From positions 6,882,001 to 6,946,000 of the forward strand of contig NZ_CP109131.1 of NCBI RefSeq assembly GCF_035917995.1: 64,000 nt of DNA, read 5' to 3'. The notes beneath the pieces were generated by a model, which saw only the letters and a program-made list of their open reading frames with translations, did no database searches and was not told the DNA's origin. A program made the translations under genes and the position numbers. Positions 10,283 through 18,421 of the stretch are shown one piece after another. This DNA is from Streptosporangium sp. NBC_01755 (GTDB taxonomy: Bacteria > Actinomycetota > Actinomycetes > Streptosporangiales > Streptosporangiaceae). The first letter of the stretch is position 1. Each line of letters starts with the position of its first letter.

Positions 10283-10594
10283 GTCCTCCCGCGAATACGC
10301 TCTCCTGCCACATGCCCGTTTCCGCGTCTCCTGTGAGGGGGAGACGTCTCCCGGGTGGGGAACACGTTTTCTTTGCCGGCCCGGGCCGGGCCTGGTCGTG
10401 GGGAGGGTAGCTCATGGTCGTCGGAAAACCTCAGGAGCCGGATCACGGCTCCGGTTCCGTGACCGTTCCAGCACTCGGTATGGTCTCCGGATCCGGGGCG
10501 TGCAGGTCTGGCCGCCAGGCGCGGATCGCAGACCCTCGCGCTGGAATATCCCGGTTTGATTCGTGGGGTGGAAGTCAGCGGTTACGGTTGCCTC
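10283..10594. other. 312-bp intergenic region, no gene seen
   Basis: Between ctaB and the PrsW gene. It contains small inverted repeats, including GTCTCC...GGAGAC near 10327-10346, a CCGGCCCGGGCCGG palindrome near 10377-10390 that could help terminate ctaB, and GGAGCC...GGCTCC near 10434-10452. No convincing ORF is present; a short plus-strand frame at 10414-10608 overlaps the next start and lacks coding character. Confidence 0.4.
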
Positions 10595-11860
10595 ATGGCC
10601 AGCCGTGACCCCCGGTGGGTGCTCAAGGACCGTCCGTCGCTCGCGCTGATCACCGGGCTCGTCCTGACGGGGCTGTGCGGCCTGGTGTCGCTCTCCTTCG
10701 ACGTGCTGAACGGCGACCCGGTCTACTTCTTCATCGCCCTGATCCTCGCGCTGGCGCCTGTCCCCGTGCTGCTGGCCGCGGTGCTGGCCCTCGATCGGAT
10801 CGAGCCGGAGCCGCGCGGCAACCTGATCTTCGCGTTCGCCTGGGGAGCCGGCGTGGCGGTCCTGGTCGCCGGGGTGATCAACTCCTTCAACCTCGTCTAC
10901 ATCGAGAACGCCGCCGGGCTCGGCTACGACTACGCGCGCAACATCGCCGCCACGTTCGGTGCCCCCGTGGTCGAGGAGACGATGAAGGGCCTGGTCCTGC
11001 TGGGCCTGCTCAAATTCAGGCGCGCGGAACTCGACGGGCCCACCGACGGCATCATCTACGCCTGCATGGTCGGCCTCGGCTTCGCCATGAGCGAGAACGT
11101 CAGCTACTACGTGGCCGCGCTCGACGACATGGGCGCGCAGGGCCTGGCGGTGACCGTCGTGCTGCGCGGGATCCTCTCACCGTTCGCCCACCCGCTTTTC
11201 ACCTCCATGATCGGCGTCGCGGTGGCCTACGCGGCGCAGCGCCGGGGGCCTGGCCGGATCTTCGTCATCGCCGCCGGATGGATCGGCGCGATGCTGCTGC
11301 ACGGCATCTGGAACGGCTTCGCCTCCTATGTCGGCATCGCCGGCCTGGCCATCGCCTACCTGCTGCTGATGATCGTGCTGTTCGTGCTGATCTGGATCAT
11401 CTTCCGCGACCGCAAGCGGATCATCGGGCTCATCCAGACCTACCTGCCCGCCTACTGGGCGACGGGGCTGGTGTCCTCGTACGACATCGCGATGCTCTCC
11501 TCCCTGCCGGGGCGCCGCCATGCCCGGCAGTGGGCCAGGACCAACGGAGGCAGGATGGGACTGCGGGCGATGAGTGACTACCAGCTCGCGGCCACCGAGC
11601 TGGGCCTGCTCCACGAGCGGGCCAGGGGCCACGTGATCGACGAGCGCACGTTCAACGAGGAGCAGCGGGCGTTGCTGGAGTGCATGGCCGCCTCCCGCGC
11701 CCAGTTCCCCCCGCAGCCACCGCCGCCGCTGCCGTCTCCCGGCGGAGGCGACCTCCCGCCGGGGTACGGATCCGGTGCCCGGCCACCGGGCGGCTCGCCG
11801 TACCCGCAGGGGGGCGCCTCCTCGCGGCCGTTCCCCGGGCACGGCATCCGCCCTGACTGA
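10595..11860 (+). CDS. PrsW-family intramembrane metalloprotease
   Basis: 421 aa from the ATG at 10595 (MASRDPRWVLKDRPS); an in-frame ATG at 10556 is less likely. At least eight hydrophobic helices occupy residues 20-280. The PrsW zinc/catalytic signature is present: VEETMKG (EExxK-like) near 130, SENVSYYV (E in TM), HPLFTSMIGVAVAYA and LLHGIWNGFAS with the two His residues. The last 150 residues are a cytoplasmic tail ending in a Pro/Gly-rich segment. B. subtilis PrsW cleaves an anti-sigma factor; the target here is unknown, and no anti-sigma gene lies next to it. Confidence 0.85.
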   Translation: MASRDPRWVLKDRPSLALITGLVLTGLCGLVSLSFDVLNGDPVYFFIALILALAPVPVLLAAVLALDRIEPEPRGNLIFAFAWGAGVAVLVAGVINSFNLVYIENAAGLGYDYARNIAATFGAPVVEETMKGLVLLGLLKFRRAELDGPTDGIIYACMVGLGFAMSENVSYYVAALDDMGAQGLAVTVVLRGILSPFAHPLFTSMIGVAVAYAAQRRGPGRIFVIAAGWIGAMLLHGIWNGFASYVGIAGLAIAYLLLMIVLFVLIWIIFRDRKRIIGLIQTYLPAYWATGLVSSYDIAMLSSLPGRRHARQWARTNGGRMGLRAMSDYQLAATELGLLHERARGHVIDERTFNEEQRALLECMAASRAQFPPQPPPPLPSPGGGDLPPGYGSGARPPGGSPYPQGGASSRPFPGHGIRPD

Positions 11861-11869
11861 GCGCGACCC

Positions 11870-12030
11870 GAACGCGGCGTGTTCCCTCCGGGGCAGTGAA
11901 CGCGGCGTTCCCTCCGGGGCAGTGAACGCGGCGTTCCCTCCGGGGCAGTGAACGCGGCGTTCCCTCCGGGGCAGTGAACGCGGTGCGTTCCCTTCGGGGG
12001 TCAGTGAACGCGGCGTTCCCGCCGGGGTCA
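11870..12030. repeat. 26-bp tandem repeat between convergent genes
   Basis: Three identical 26-bp units (11896-11921, 11922-11947, 11948-11973), flanked by one imperfect copy before and two diverged copies after. Each begins GTGAACGCGGCGTTCCC, so each contains the near-palindrome GAACGCGGCGTTC. The array fills the space between the prsW stop and the ctaA stop and runs over the ctaA stop codon. It has no spacers, so it is not a CRISPR. Confidence 0.95.
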
Positions 12031-13020
12031 GGCCGGGACCCGGTCGAGCTCGTTCGCGTTCCCGACGGCCGTAGTGCCCGCCGGGCCGCGCGAGCGTGTC
12101 GCGAACACCAGCCGCAGCGTGTAGACCCAGACCAGGGCCGAGCCGAGCACGTGGAGGTTGACCAGGGTCGCGGGCACGCCCAGGAAGTACTGGACGTATC
12201 CGATTCCCCCCTGCGCCACCTCCACGCCGAGCAGCGTCCAGGCGGCGCGCCGGGCGTGCCCGGGCGCGTCGGTGATATGCAGCGCGAACGCCAGTGCGAA
12301 GGTGAGGCCGACCACCACGTAGGCGACGTCGGCGTGGATCCTCGCCACGGTCTCGATGTCGAAGTCGAACCTGGAGGCCATCGCGTCCCCGGAGTGCGGC
12401 CCGGTGCCGGTCACCACCACGCCCATGACGAGCAGGACGAACACGGCGGCGGTGAGCACGAAACCGAGCGTGCGGACGTGGCGGTGGACCAGGCGCAGCG
12501 GTGGGCCCGCGCCCTCGCCGGAGCGGGCGTACAGCGCGTACGCCGCGGCGATCATGCCGATGGAGACCAGGAAGTGCACGCTCACGGTGACCGGGTTGAG
12601 CGCGGTGCGCACGACCAGGCCGCCCCAGAGACCCTGCACGGCCACGCCGATCGGCTGCAGCCAGGCCAGCCTGACCAGATCGGGGCGGCGGGGCAGCAGC
12701 CGCAGGGCGGCGAACAGGCAGGCCAGGCCGACGGCGAGGACCAGGAAGGTCAGCAGCCGGTTGCCGAACTCGATCGCCATGTTGATCGGCGAGATGTCGT
12801 CGTGGACCACCGGGATGAAGCTGTCCGGCGTGCACCTGGGCCAGGTGGGGCAGCCCAGGCCGGAGCCGGTGACCCGCACCGCGGCGCCCGTCACCGTGAT
12901 GCCGATGTTGACCGCCACCGACGCCAGCGCCCAGCGGCGCAGCGTGAGGGAGGTCGGCGGCCCCACGATCCACGTCAGTCTCGCGGCCTGCCGGCGGGTC
13001 TGGTCAAGGAGGTGCTTCAC
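12028..13020 (-). CDS. ctaA: heme A synthase (COX15/CtaA family)
   Basis: 330 aa, eight predicted TM helices. It oxidises heme O to heme A for aa3 oxidase. Seen: GAAVRVTGSGLGCPTWPRC with the extracytoplasmic Cys pair (CX5C), IEFGNRLLTF, the heme-ligand region NPVTVSVHFLVSIG, and the second-half repeats TGTGPHSGD and VNLHVLGSALVW. This is the two-repeat CtaA architecture. It converges on the PrsW gene, and the stop codon lies inside the tandem repeat array, so the last codons are encoded by the diverged final unit. Confidence 0.95.
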   Translation of the reverse strand: MKHLLDQTRRQAARLTWIVGPPTSLTLRRWALASVAVNIGITVTGAAVRVTGSGLGCPTWPRCTPDSFIPVVHDDISPINMAIEFGNRLLTFLVLAVGLACLFAALRLLPRRPDLVRLAWLQPIGVAVQGLWGGLVVRTALNPVTVSVHFLVSIGMIAAAYALYARSGEGAGPPLRLVHRHVRTLGFVLTAAVFVLLVMGVVVTGTGPHSGDAMASRFDFDIETVARIHADVAYVVVGLTFALAFALHITDAPGHARRAAWTLLGVEVAQGGIGYVQYFLGVPATLVNLHVLGSALVWVYTLRLVFATRSRGPAGTTAVGNANELDRVPA

Positions 13021-13099
13021 GGCTCACATGCTAGGTGGCGAGGGCTGCGGTCCCGTCGCGGACCCCTGGTGCCGACGCCGGTACGGAGGCTCGGGCTCC

Positions 13100-13402
13100 G
13101 ACGCCCGGCACTCGCGGCACGCGATGGCGATCCACCCGGGCTGGTTCGACCGCTCGCCCTGCGGCACCGGCACCAGCGCCAGGATGGCCCAGCCGCACGC
13201 CAGGGACGAGCTCGGCCTGGACACCGATTTCGTGAACGAGTCGTTCATCGGCACCCGGTTCGTCGGGCGGCTCGTCGGGGAGACGGAGGTGGCGGGTCTG
13301 CCCGCGGTGGTCCCCGCCGTCACCGGGCGGGCGTGGATCACCGGCACCGCCCAGTATTTTCTCGACCCCCGCGACCCGTTTCCCGCGGGTTTCCTCCTCT
13401 GA
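13100..13402 (+). pseudogene. proline racemase / hydroxyproline epimerase C-terminal remnant
   Basis: The frame encodes HPGWFDRSPCGTGTSARMA, DFVNESFIGTRFVGRL, then AWITGTAQYFLDPRDPFPAGF and a stop. The DRSPCGTGTSA segment carries the second catalytic Cys of the proline racemase family, and ITGTAQYxLDPxDPFPxGF is its C-terminus. The first catalytic Cys and the N-terminal domain are missing. Upstream sequence loses resemblance before about 13110. A truncated remnant upstream of ctaA. Confidence 0.8.
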
Positions 13403-13477
13403 ACCGCTGACACGCCGACCTGACCTGACCGGCGGCCCTGACCGGCGGCCCTGACCTGCCGGTCTCCGACCGGCCGG

Positions 13478-13560
13478 CCTGAGGTCGGCCGCGCCGGGCC
13501 TGAAGGTCGGCTGCACCAGGCCTGAGGTCGGTTGTATCCGGCCTGAGGCCGGCCGCGCCG
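13478..13560. repeat. imperfect ~21-bp tandem repeat
   Basis: Four degenerate copies of a unit starting GGCCTGAGGTCGG (near 13478, 13498, 13519 and 13540), preceded by two copies of CGGCGGCCCTGACC-type sequence (about 13429-13455). The array lies in the non-coding gap between the racemase remnant and the Liv operon. Confidence 0.7.
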
Positions 13561-13671
13561 GGCCCGAACAGCGAGGATGCCGCCCTCTCCGACTCCGATG
13601 GCGATTCGTTTACCGATGGGCCGCGGCTTGCGGAAGAAGCGATGTCCTAACGCCAACGATCTTTTTGGGTC

Positions 13672-13726
13672 TTGACGTGTCCTCCGAACTACACGTGCAA
13701 TGTCACACGTCGCCAGATGTGAGGAG
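13672..13726 (+). promoter_or_regulatory. probable promoter and RBS of the liv operon
   Basis: TTGACG at 13672-13677 is a good -35. A weak -10 (TGCAAT, 13696-13701) follows after 18 bp. ACACGT occurs twice (13691 and 13705). GAGGAG near 13721-13726 is the RBS for the ATG at 13733. Confidence 0.45.
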
Positions 13727-13732
13727 CAGCAC

Positions 13733-14908
13733 ATGCGTGCCATCCCCCTGAAATCCTTCACGTCGCTGGCCGTTCTCGGCCTCCTGGTCACCGGGTGTGG
13801 CCAGGGACTGCTCGGTGGTGGTGACGGCGCCGGGCAGACCGCCGCCGGAAAGGACGAGCCGATCGTCCTCGGCATGCTGATCCCGCAGTCGGGCAGCGAG
13901 GCCGCCACCGGTCCCTATATGAGCAACGCGGCGCAGCTCGCGATCGACGAGATCAACGCCAAGGGCGGCGTGCTCGGCCGCAAGCTGGAGCTGAAGACCG
14001 CCGACGACGCCTGTGACGCCCAGTCGGCCGCCGCCGGCGCCAACAAGCTGGTCACCGAGGGAATCGACGTCTCGGTGGGCGGCTACTGCTCCGGTGCGAC
14101 GCTCCCCACCCTGCCGATCTTCGGAAAGGCCGGCATTCCCATGATCATTCCGGCTGCCAACTCCCAGGAACTGGTCGACCAGAAGCTCAAGCACGTCTTC
14201 CTGATCAACGGCACCGGCTCCCAGCAGGCCGCGGCCGCGGAGAAGTGGATCACCAAGCAGGGGTCCAGGAGCGTCGCGCTGATGCACGACAACACCAGCT
14301 ACTCCAAGGACATCGCGCTGCGCACCCAGGCCCTGCTGGAGGCCCCGGGCGGGGCCGAGGCGGCGATCACCGAGGCGGTCACCCCGAAGGAGAGCGACTA
14401 CAGCGCCAACATCACCAACGTGCTGGCCAAGAAGCCCGACTTCGTCTACTGGACCGGTTACTTCCAGGAGGGCGGCCTGATCGCGCGCCAGCTCCGGCAG
14501 GCCGGGTACAAGGGTTCCATCATGGTCGGCGACGGCTCGGTCTCTCCCAAGCTGGTCGAGATCGCCGGAGCCGAGGCCGCCGAGGGCCTCTACGCCACGA
14601 TGACCCAGACCCCCGACACCCTGGAGGGCGCCGAGGGCTGGATCGACGCCTACAAGAAGAAGTACGGCGCCGAGCCGGGCCCGTACTCCAACCAGGCCTA
14701 CGACGCGGTGCGACTGGCCGCGGAGGCGGTCACCAAGGCGGGCGCCACCGACGGAACCAAGGTCATCGCGGCGCTTGAGGCGATCGACGGCTTCCCGATG
14801 TTCTCCGGGCCGCTGAAGTTCACCCCCGAACACACCCTGGCCAACGGCGGCTTCCAGATCCTCGTCGTCAAGGGCGACAGGTTCGCCCTGCAGGACTCCC
14901 TGAAGTGA
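13733..14908 (+). CDS. livJ: branched-chain amino acid ABC transporter, substrate-binding lipoprotein
   Basis: 391 aa. The start at 13733 is chosen for its RBS (GAGGAG) and because it begins a classic lipoprotein signal: MRAIPLKSFTSL..., then LLVTGC with the lipidated Cys at about residue 22. The mature protein is a type I periplasmic-binding fold (Peripla_BP_6): PIVLGMLIPQSGSEAATGPY, INAKGGVLGRKLELKTADDACD, VGGYCSGATLPTLPIF, KGSIMVGDGSVSPKL. It captures amino acids (Leu/Ile/Val or related) outside the membrane for LivHMGF encoded directly downstream with 4-nt overlaps. The exact ligand cannot be told from sequence. Confidence 0.93.
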   Translation: MRAIPLKSFTSLAVLGLLVTGCGQGLLGGGDGAGQTAAGKDEPIVLGMLIPQSGSEAATGPYMSNAAQLAIDEINAKGGVLGRKLELKTADDACDAQSAAAGANKLVTEGIDVSVGGYCSGATLPTLPIFGKAGIPMIIPAANSQELVDQKLKHVFLINGTGSQQAAAAEKWITKQGSRSVALMHDNTSYSKDIALRTQALLEAPGGAEAAITEAVTPKESDYSANITNVLAKKPDFVYWTGYFQEGGLIARQLRQAGYKGSIMVGDGSVSPKLVEIAGAEAAEGLYATMTQTPDTLEGAEGWIDAYKKKYGAEPGPYSNQAYDAVRLAAEAVTKAGATDGTKVIAALEAIDGFPMFSGPLKFTPEHTLANGGFQILVVKGDRFALQDSLK

Positions 14909-15798
14909 CGCAACTCATCTGGAACGGGCTTTTCGTCGGCTCGTTCTACGCCCTGGTGGCCCTGGGTTACAGCATGGTCTACGGGATCATCAAGCTGCTC
15001 AACTTCGCCCACGGCGACCTGTACATGCTCGGCGCGTTCGCCGGCTTCGCCATCCTCGGCGCGGTCGGCGGCGTGTCCTCCGCCATGGCCCTGCCGCTGC
15101 TGCTCGCGGTGCTCCTGGCGACCATGGTCGTCACCGGCCTGGCCGGGGTGGCGCTGGAGCGGATCGCCTACCGGCCGCTACGCCGCGCCCCGCGGCTGTC
15201 CCTGCTGATCACCGCCGTCGGCGCCTCCTTCGCACTGGAGTACGGGATGCGCGCGATGGCCGGGGCCGACCCCCGGGTCTACCCGGTGCGGCTGGGCGGT
15301 ACCTCGCTGGAGGTCCTCGGTGCCAGGATCACCCTGCAGCAGCTCGTCCTGATCGGCGTGGCGGTGCTCCTCATGGCCGGGCTCAACCTGCTGGTCACCC
15401 GGACCCGTGAGGGCAGGGCGATGCGGGCCATCGCGCTGGACCCGCGCACCAGCGCGCTGATGGGCATCGACGTCAACGCGGTGATCTCCCGCGCCTTCTT
15501 CGTCGGCTCGGCTCTGGCGGGGGCCGCGGGCGTGATGGCGGGGGCCTACTACGGGAAGATCGACTTCATGATGGGCTTCCTGATCGGCCTCAAGGCCTTC
15601 ACGGCGGCGGTCATCGGCGGCATCGGCAACATCCCCGGCACCATGCTCGGTGGCCTGCTCCTCGGGCTGCTGGAGTCGTTCGGCACGTTCTGGCTGGGTG
15701 GCGAGTGGCGCGACGTGTTCGCCTTCGGGGTGCTGATCCTGTTCCTGACGGTGCGGCCCACCGGCCTGCTCGGCGAGCGCGTGACGGAGCGCGTGTGA
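14905..15798 (+). CDS. livH: branched-chain amino acid ABC transporter permease
   Basis: 297 aa with a GTG start overlapping the livJ stop (GTGA). LivH-type inner-membrane permease with about eight hydrophobic helices. Seen: MVYGIIKLLNFAHGDLYMLGAF near residue 25, YRPLRRAPRLSLLITAVG, GRAMRAIALDPRTSALMGIDV (the EAA-like cytoplasmic loop contacting the ATPases), and FTAAVIGGIGNIPGTMLGGLLLG. It forms a heterodimeric pore with LivM. Confidence 0.95.
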   Translation: MTQLIWNGLFVGSFYALVALGYSMVYGIIKLLNFAHGDLYMLGAFAGFAILGAVGGVSSAMALPLLLAVLLATMVVTGLAGVALERIAYRPLRRAPRLSLLITAVGASFALEYGMRAMAGADPRVYPVRLGGTSLEVLGARITLQQLVLIGVAVLLMAGLNLLVTRTREGRAMRAIALDPRTSALMGIDVNAVISRAFFVGSALAGAAGVMAGAYYGKIDFMMGFLIGLKAFTAAVIGGIGNIPGTMLGGLLLGLLESFGTFWLGGEWRDVFAFGVLILFLTVRPTGLLGERVTERV

Positions 15799-16757
15799 CC
15801 GAGACCAAGGTCCGCCGTCTCGGCACGGACCGGCCGCCCAGCAGAATGTCGAGGCTGCTGCAGAACCGCTGGGCCGGGCTGGCCGGACTGCTGGTCGCGC
15901 TGCTCGCACCCTTCGTCGACGCCACGCCGTACGCGCTGTCGGTCATGACCAGCGCGGCCATCGCGGTGATGCTCGCCGCCGGTCTGAACATCGTGGTCGG
16001 CTACTGCGGCCTGCTCGACCTGGGCTACGTCGCCTTCTTCGCGGTCGGCGCCTACACCAGCGGGGTGCTGGCCACCCACCTGGAGTTGCCGCTGCTCGCC
16101 ACGGTGCCCGCCGTGATCGTGGTCACCGTCGTAGCCGGGATCGTCATCGGCGCGCCGACGCTGCGGCTGCGCAGTGACTACCTCGCCATCGTGACGCTCG
16201 GCTTCGGTGAGATCATCCGGATCACCGCCAACAACCTGGACGTCACCGGCGGACCCTCGGGCATCTACGGCATCCCGCACCTGGTCGAGGGCCCGGTGGC
16301 CTTCTACTACCTTACGGTGGCCGTCGTCTCGCTGGCCGTCCTCGGCGCGGCCAGGCTGGGCCGCTCCCGCCTGGGCCGGGCCTGGCGCTTCGTCCGCGAG
16401 GACGAGGACGCGGCCGAGGCGATGGGCGTGCACACCTACCGGGTCAAGCTCGCCGCCTACGTCGCGGGGGCGGTCTGGGGCGGCCTGGCCGGGGTGCTGT
16501 TCGCCGCGCACCTGTCGGCCGTCTCGCCGGGCAGCTTCACCTTCCTGTCGTCGGCGCTGGTACTGATGGCCGTGGTCCTCGGCGGCATGGGCTCGGTGCC
16601 CGGCGTCGTCGTCGGAGCCGTCGTGATCAGCATCCTGCCGGAGATCCTGCGCGACCTCGCCGACTACCGGTTCTTCCTTTTCGGTGTCCTGCTCATCGCC
16701 TTCATGCTCCTGCGCCCGCAGGGGCTCTGGCCGGCCCGTTCCAAGGAGGTCCCTTGA
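15795..16757 (+). CDS. livM: branched-chain amino acid ABC transporter permease
   Basis: 320 aa. The start is taken at the GTG at 15795, which overlaps the livH stop (GTGA); the longer open frame upstream is inside livH. LivM-type permease: YCGLLDLGYVAFFAVGAYTSGVL, RSDYLAIVTLGFGEIIRI, NNLDVTGGPSGIYGI, WRFVREDEDAAEAMGVHTYRVKL (coupling loop) and LGGMGSVPGVVVGAVV. Polytopic membrane protein pairing with LivH. Confidence 0.95.
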   Translation: MTETKVRRLGTDRPPSRMSRLLQNRWAGLAGLLVALLAPFVDATPYALSVMTSAAIAVMLAAGLNIVVGYCGLLDLGYVAFFAVGAYTSGVLATHLELPLLATVPAVIVVTVVAGIVIGAPTLRLRSDYLAIVTLGFGEIIRITANNLDVTGGPSGIYGIPHLVEGPVAFYYLTVAVVSLAVLGAARLGRSRLGRAWRFVREDEDAAEAMGVHTYRVKLAAYVAGAVWGGLAGVLFAAHLSAVSPGSFTFLSSALVLMAVVLGGMGSVPGVVVGAVVISILPEILRDLADYRFFLFGVLLIAFMLLRPQGLWPARSKEVP

Positions 16758-17677
16758 GCCTGCTGACCGTGGCCGACCTGCGCCTGTCCTTCGGCGGGCT
16801 GGTGGCCATCGACGGCCTGTCGTTCTCGGTGGGCGAGGCGGAGATCGTCTCCGTGATCGGGCCCAACGGGGCGGGCAAGACATCGGCCTTCAACTGCGTC
16901 ACCGGCTTCTACCGGCCCACCTCGGGCCGGATCACCCTGCGCGGAAGGGACCTGCCCGGGCTGCGGCCCTCGGCCATCGCGGGCCTGGGCGTCGCGCGGA
17001 CCTTCCAGAACCTGCGCCTGTTCGGCGAGCTGTCGGTCCTGGACAACGTGCGCGCCGGATCGCACCTGTGGTTGCGCCAGAGCGTCCTGGACGCCCTGCT
17101 GCACACCCCGCGCTACCGGCGCTCCGAGCGCGAGTGCACCGAGCAGGCACACCACTGGCTGGACTTCGTCGGCCTGCGCGGCGACCGGTACGGGCAGGCC
17201 AGAGCCCTGCCCTACGGCGAGCAGCGTCGCACCGAGATCGCCCGCGCCCTGGCCCGCCGGCCCGACCTGCTGCTGCTGGACGAGCCCGCGGCCGGGCTCA
17301 ACCACGGGGAGAAGGCCGAGATGCTCGACCTGATCCGGCGCGTCCAGGCGCTCGGCGTGGCCATCGTGCTCATCGAGCACGACATGGGCCTGGTCATGGA
17401 GGTCTCCGAGCGCGTGGTCGTGCTCAACTTCGGCAGGGAGATCGCCGACGGCCGCCCCGAGGACGTCCGGCGCGACCCGGCGGTCATCGAGGCGTACCTC
17501 GGCGGCGACCCCGCCGCCTCGCCGGGGAAGACCGCAGGGAAGACCGCAGGGAAGACTGTGGGAAAGACTGTGGGGAAGACCGCGGGGAAGGACGCAGGGA
17601 AGACCGCGGGGAAGGACGCCCTCGGGAAAGACAGTGCGGGGACAGAGGACCCGGCCGGGAGTGACGCGAATGCTTGA
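16754..17677 (+). CDS. livG: branched-chain amino acid ABC transporter ATP-binding protein
   Basis: 307 aa with a TTG start overlapping the livM stop (TTGA). Cytosolic ATPase: Walker A GPNGAGKTSAF, LivG-type LGVARTFQNLRLFGELSV, signature LPYGEQRRTEIARAL, Walker B LLLLDEPAAGLNHGEK, switch His in IEHDMG, and the BCA_ABC C-terminal VRRDPAVIEAYLGG. The normal protein ends there, near residue 255. About 50 further residues form a lysine-rich repeat tail (GKTAGKTAGKTVGKTVG and similar), then an acidic end. The tail is odd for the family and appears to come from expansion of a 12-nt DNA repeat. Confidence 0.94.
   Translation: MSLLTVADLRLSFGGLVAIDGLSFSVGEAEIVSVIGPNGAGKTSAFNCVTGFYRPTSGRITLRGRDLPGLRPSAIAGLGVARTFQNLRLFGELSVLDNVRAGSHLWLRQSVLDALLHTPRYRRSERECTEQAHHWLDFVGLRGDRYGQARALPYGEQRRTEIARALARRPDLLLLDEPAAGLNHGEKAEMLDLIRRVQALGVAIVLIEHDMGLVMEVSERVVVLNFGREIADGRPEDVRRDPAVIEAYLGGDPAASPGKTAGKTAGKTVGKTVGKTAGKDAGKTAGKDALGKDSAGTEDPAGSDANA
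17525..17630 (+). repeat. 12-nt coding repeat in the livG C-terminal tail
   Basis: Tandem imperfect copies of GGGAAGACCGCA and variants (GGGAAAGACTGT, GGGGAAGGACGC) encode (G-K-T/D-A/V) units. About eight copies, all preserving the frame. Confidence 0.9.
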
Positions 17678-18377
17678 CATCGACGGGCTGGACGTCCACT
17701 ACGGCGGCGTGCACGCCCTGCGCGGCCTGTCCCTGGGCGTCGCCGAGGGCGAGATCGTCGCCCTGCTGGGCAACAACGGCGCGGGCAAGACCACCACGCT
17801 GGCCGCGGTCTCGGGGCTGCTGCGGCCCAGCGGCGGCAGGGTGGTCTTCGACGGCAGGGAGATCACCGGCCGGAAGCCGCACAGGATCACCGCCCGCGGC
17901 CTGGTGCACGTCCCCGAGGGCCGCAGGATCTTCAGCACGCTCAGCGTCCACGAGAACCTCCAACTGGGCGGTTACCTGGTCCGTGACCAGGCGGAGATCC
18001 GCAGGCGGATCGAGCACGTGTACGAGCTGCTGCCCCACCTGGCCGAGCGGCGCGCCCAGCAGGGGGGCACGCTGTCGGGCGGCGAGCAGCAGATGCTCGC
18101 CATCGGCAGGGCGCTGGTCACCGGGCCCCGGCTGCTGCTGCTGGACGAGCCGTCCATGGGCCTGGCGCCGCTGGTGGTCGCCTCGGTCATGAAGCTCATC
18201 GCGGGTATCAACGCCGAGGGCACCTCGGTGCTGCTCGTCGAGCAGAACGCCGTCGCCGCCCTCGGAATCGCCCACCGCGGATACGTGATCGAGAACGGCG
18301 AGTGCGCCCTCGACGGGCCCGCCGCCGAGCTCCGCCGGGACCCCCGGGTGGTCGAGGCCTACCTCGGCGGGGTCTGA
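17670..18377 (+). CDS. livF: branched-chain amino acid ABC transporter ATP-binding protein
   Basis: 235 aa from the ATG at 17670, which has GGGAG 8 nt upstream; the frame overlaps the end of livG by 8 nt. ATPase partner of LivG: Walker A GNNGAGKTTTLAAVSG, LivF-type LVHVPEGRRIFSTLSVHENL, signature LSGGEQQMLAIGRAL, Walker B LLLLDEPSMGLAPLVV, and VLLVEQNAVAALGIAHRGYV. Last gene of the five-gene livJHMGF operon; a convergent gene follows after 44 bp. Confidence 0.95.
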   Translation: MLDIDGLDVHYGGVHALRGLSLGVAEGEIVALLGNNGAGKTTTLAAVSGLLRPSGGRVVFDGREITGRKPHRITARGLVHVPEGRRIFSTLSVHENLQLGGYLVRDQAEIRRRIEHVYELLPHLAERRAQQGGTLSGGEQQMLAIGRALVTGPRLLLLDEPSMGLAPLVVASVMKLIAGINAEGTSVLLVEQNAVAALGIAHRGYVIENGECALDGPAAELRRDPRVVEAYLGGV

Positions 18378-18421
18378 GGAGGCGGGAGGGCCGATCGACG
18401 TAGTGGCGCGGCCGGCGGAGG

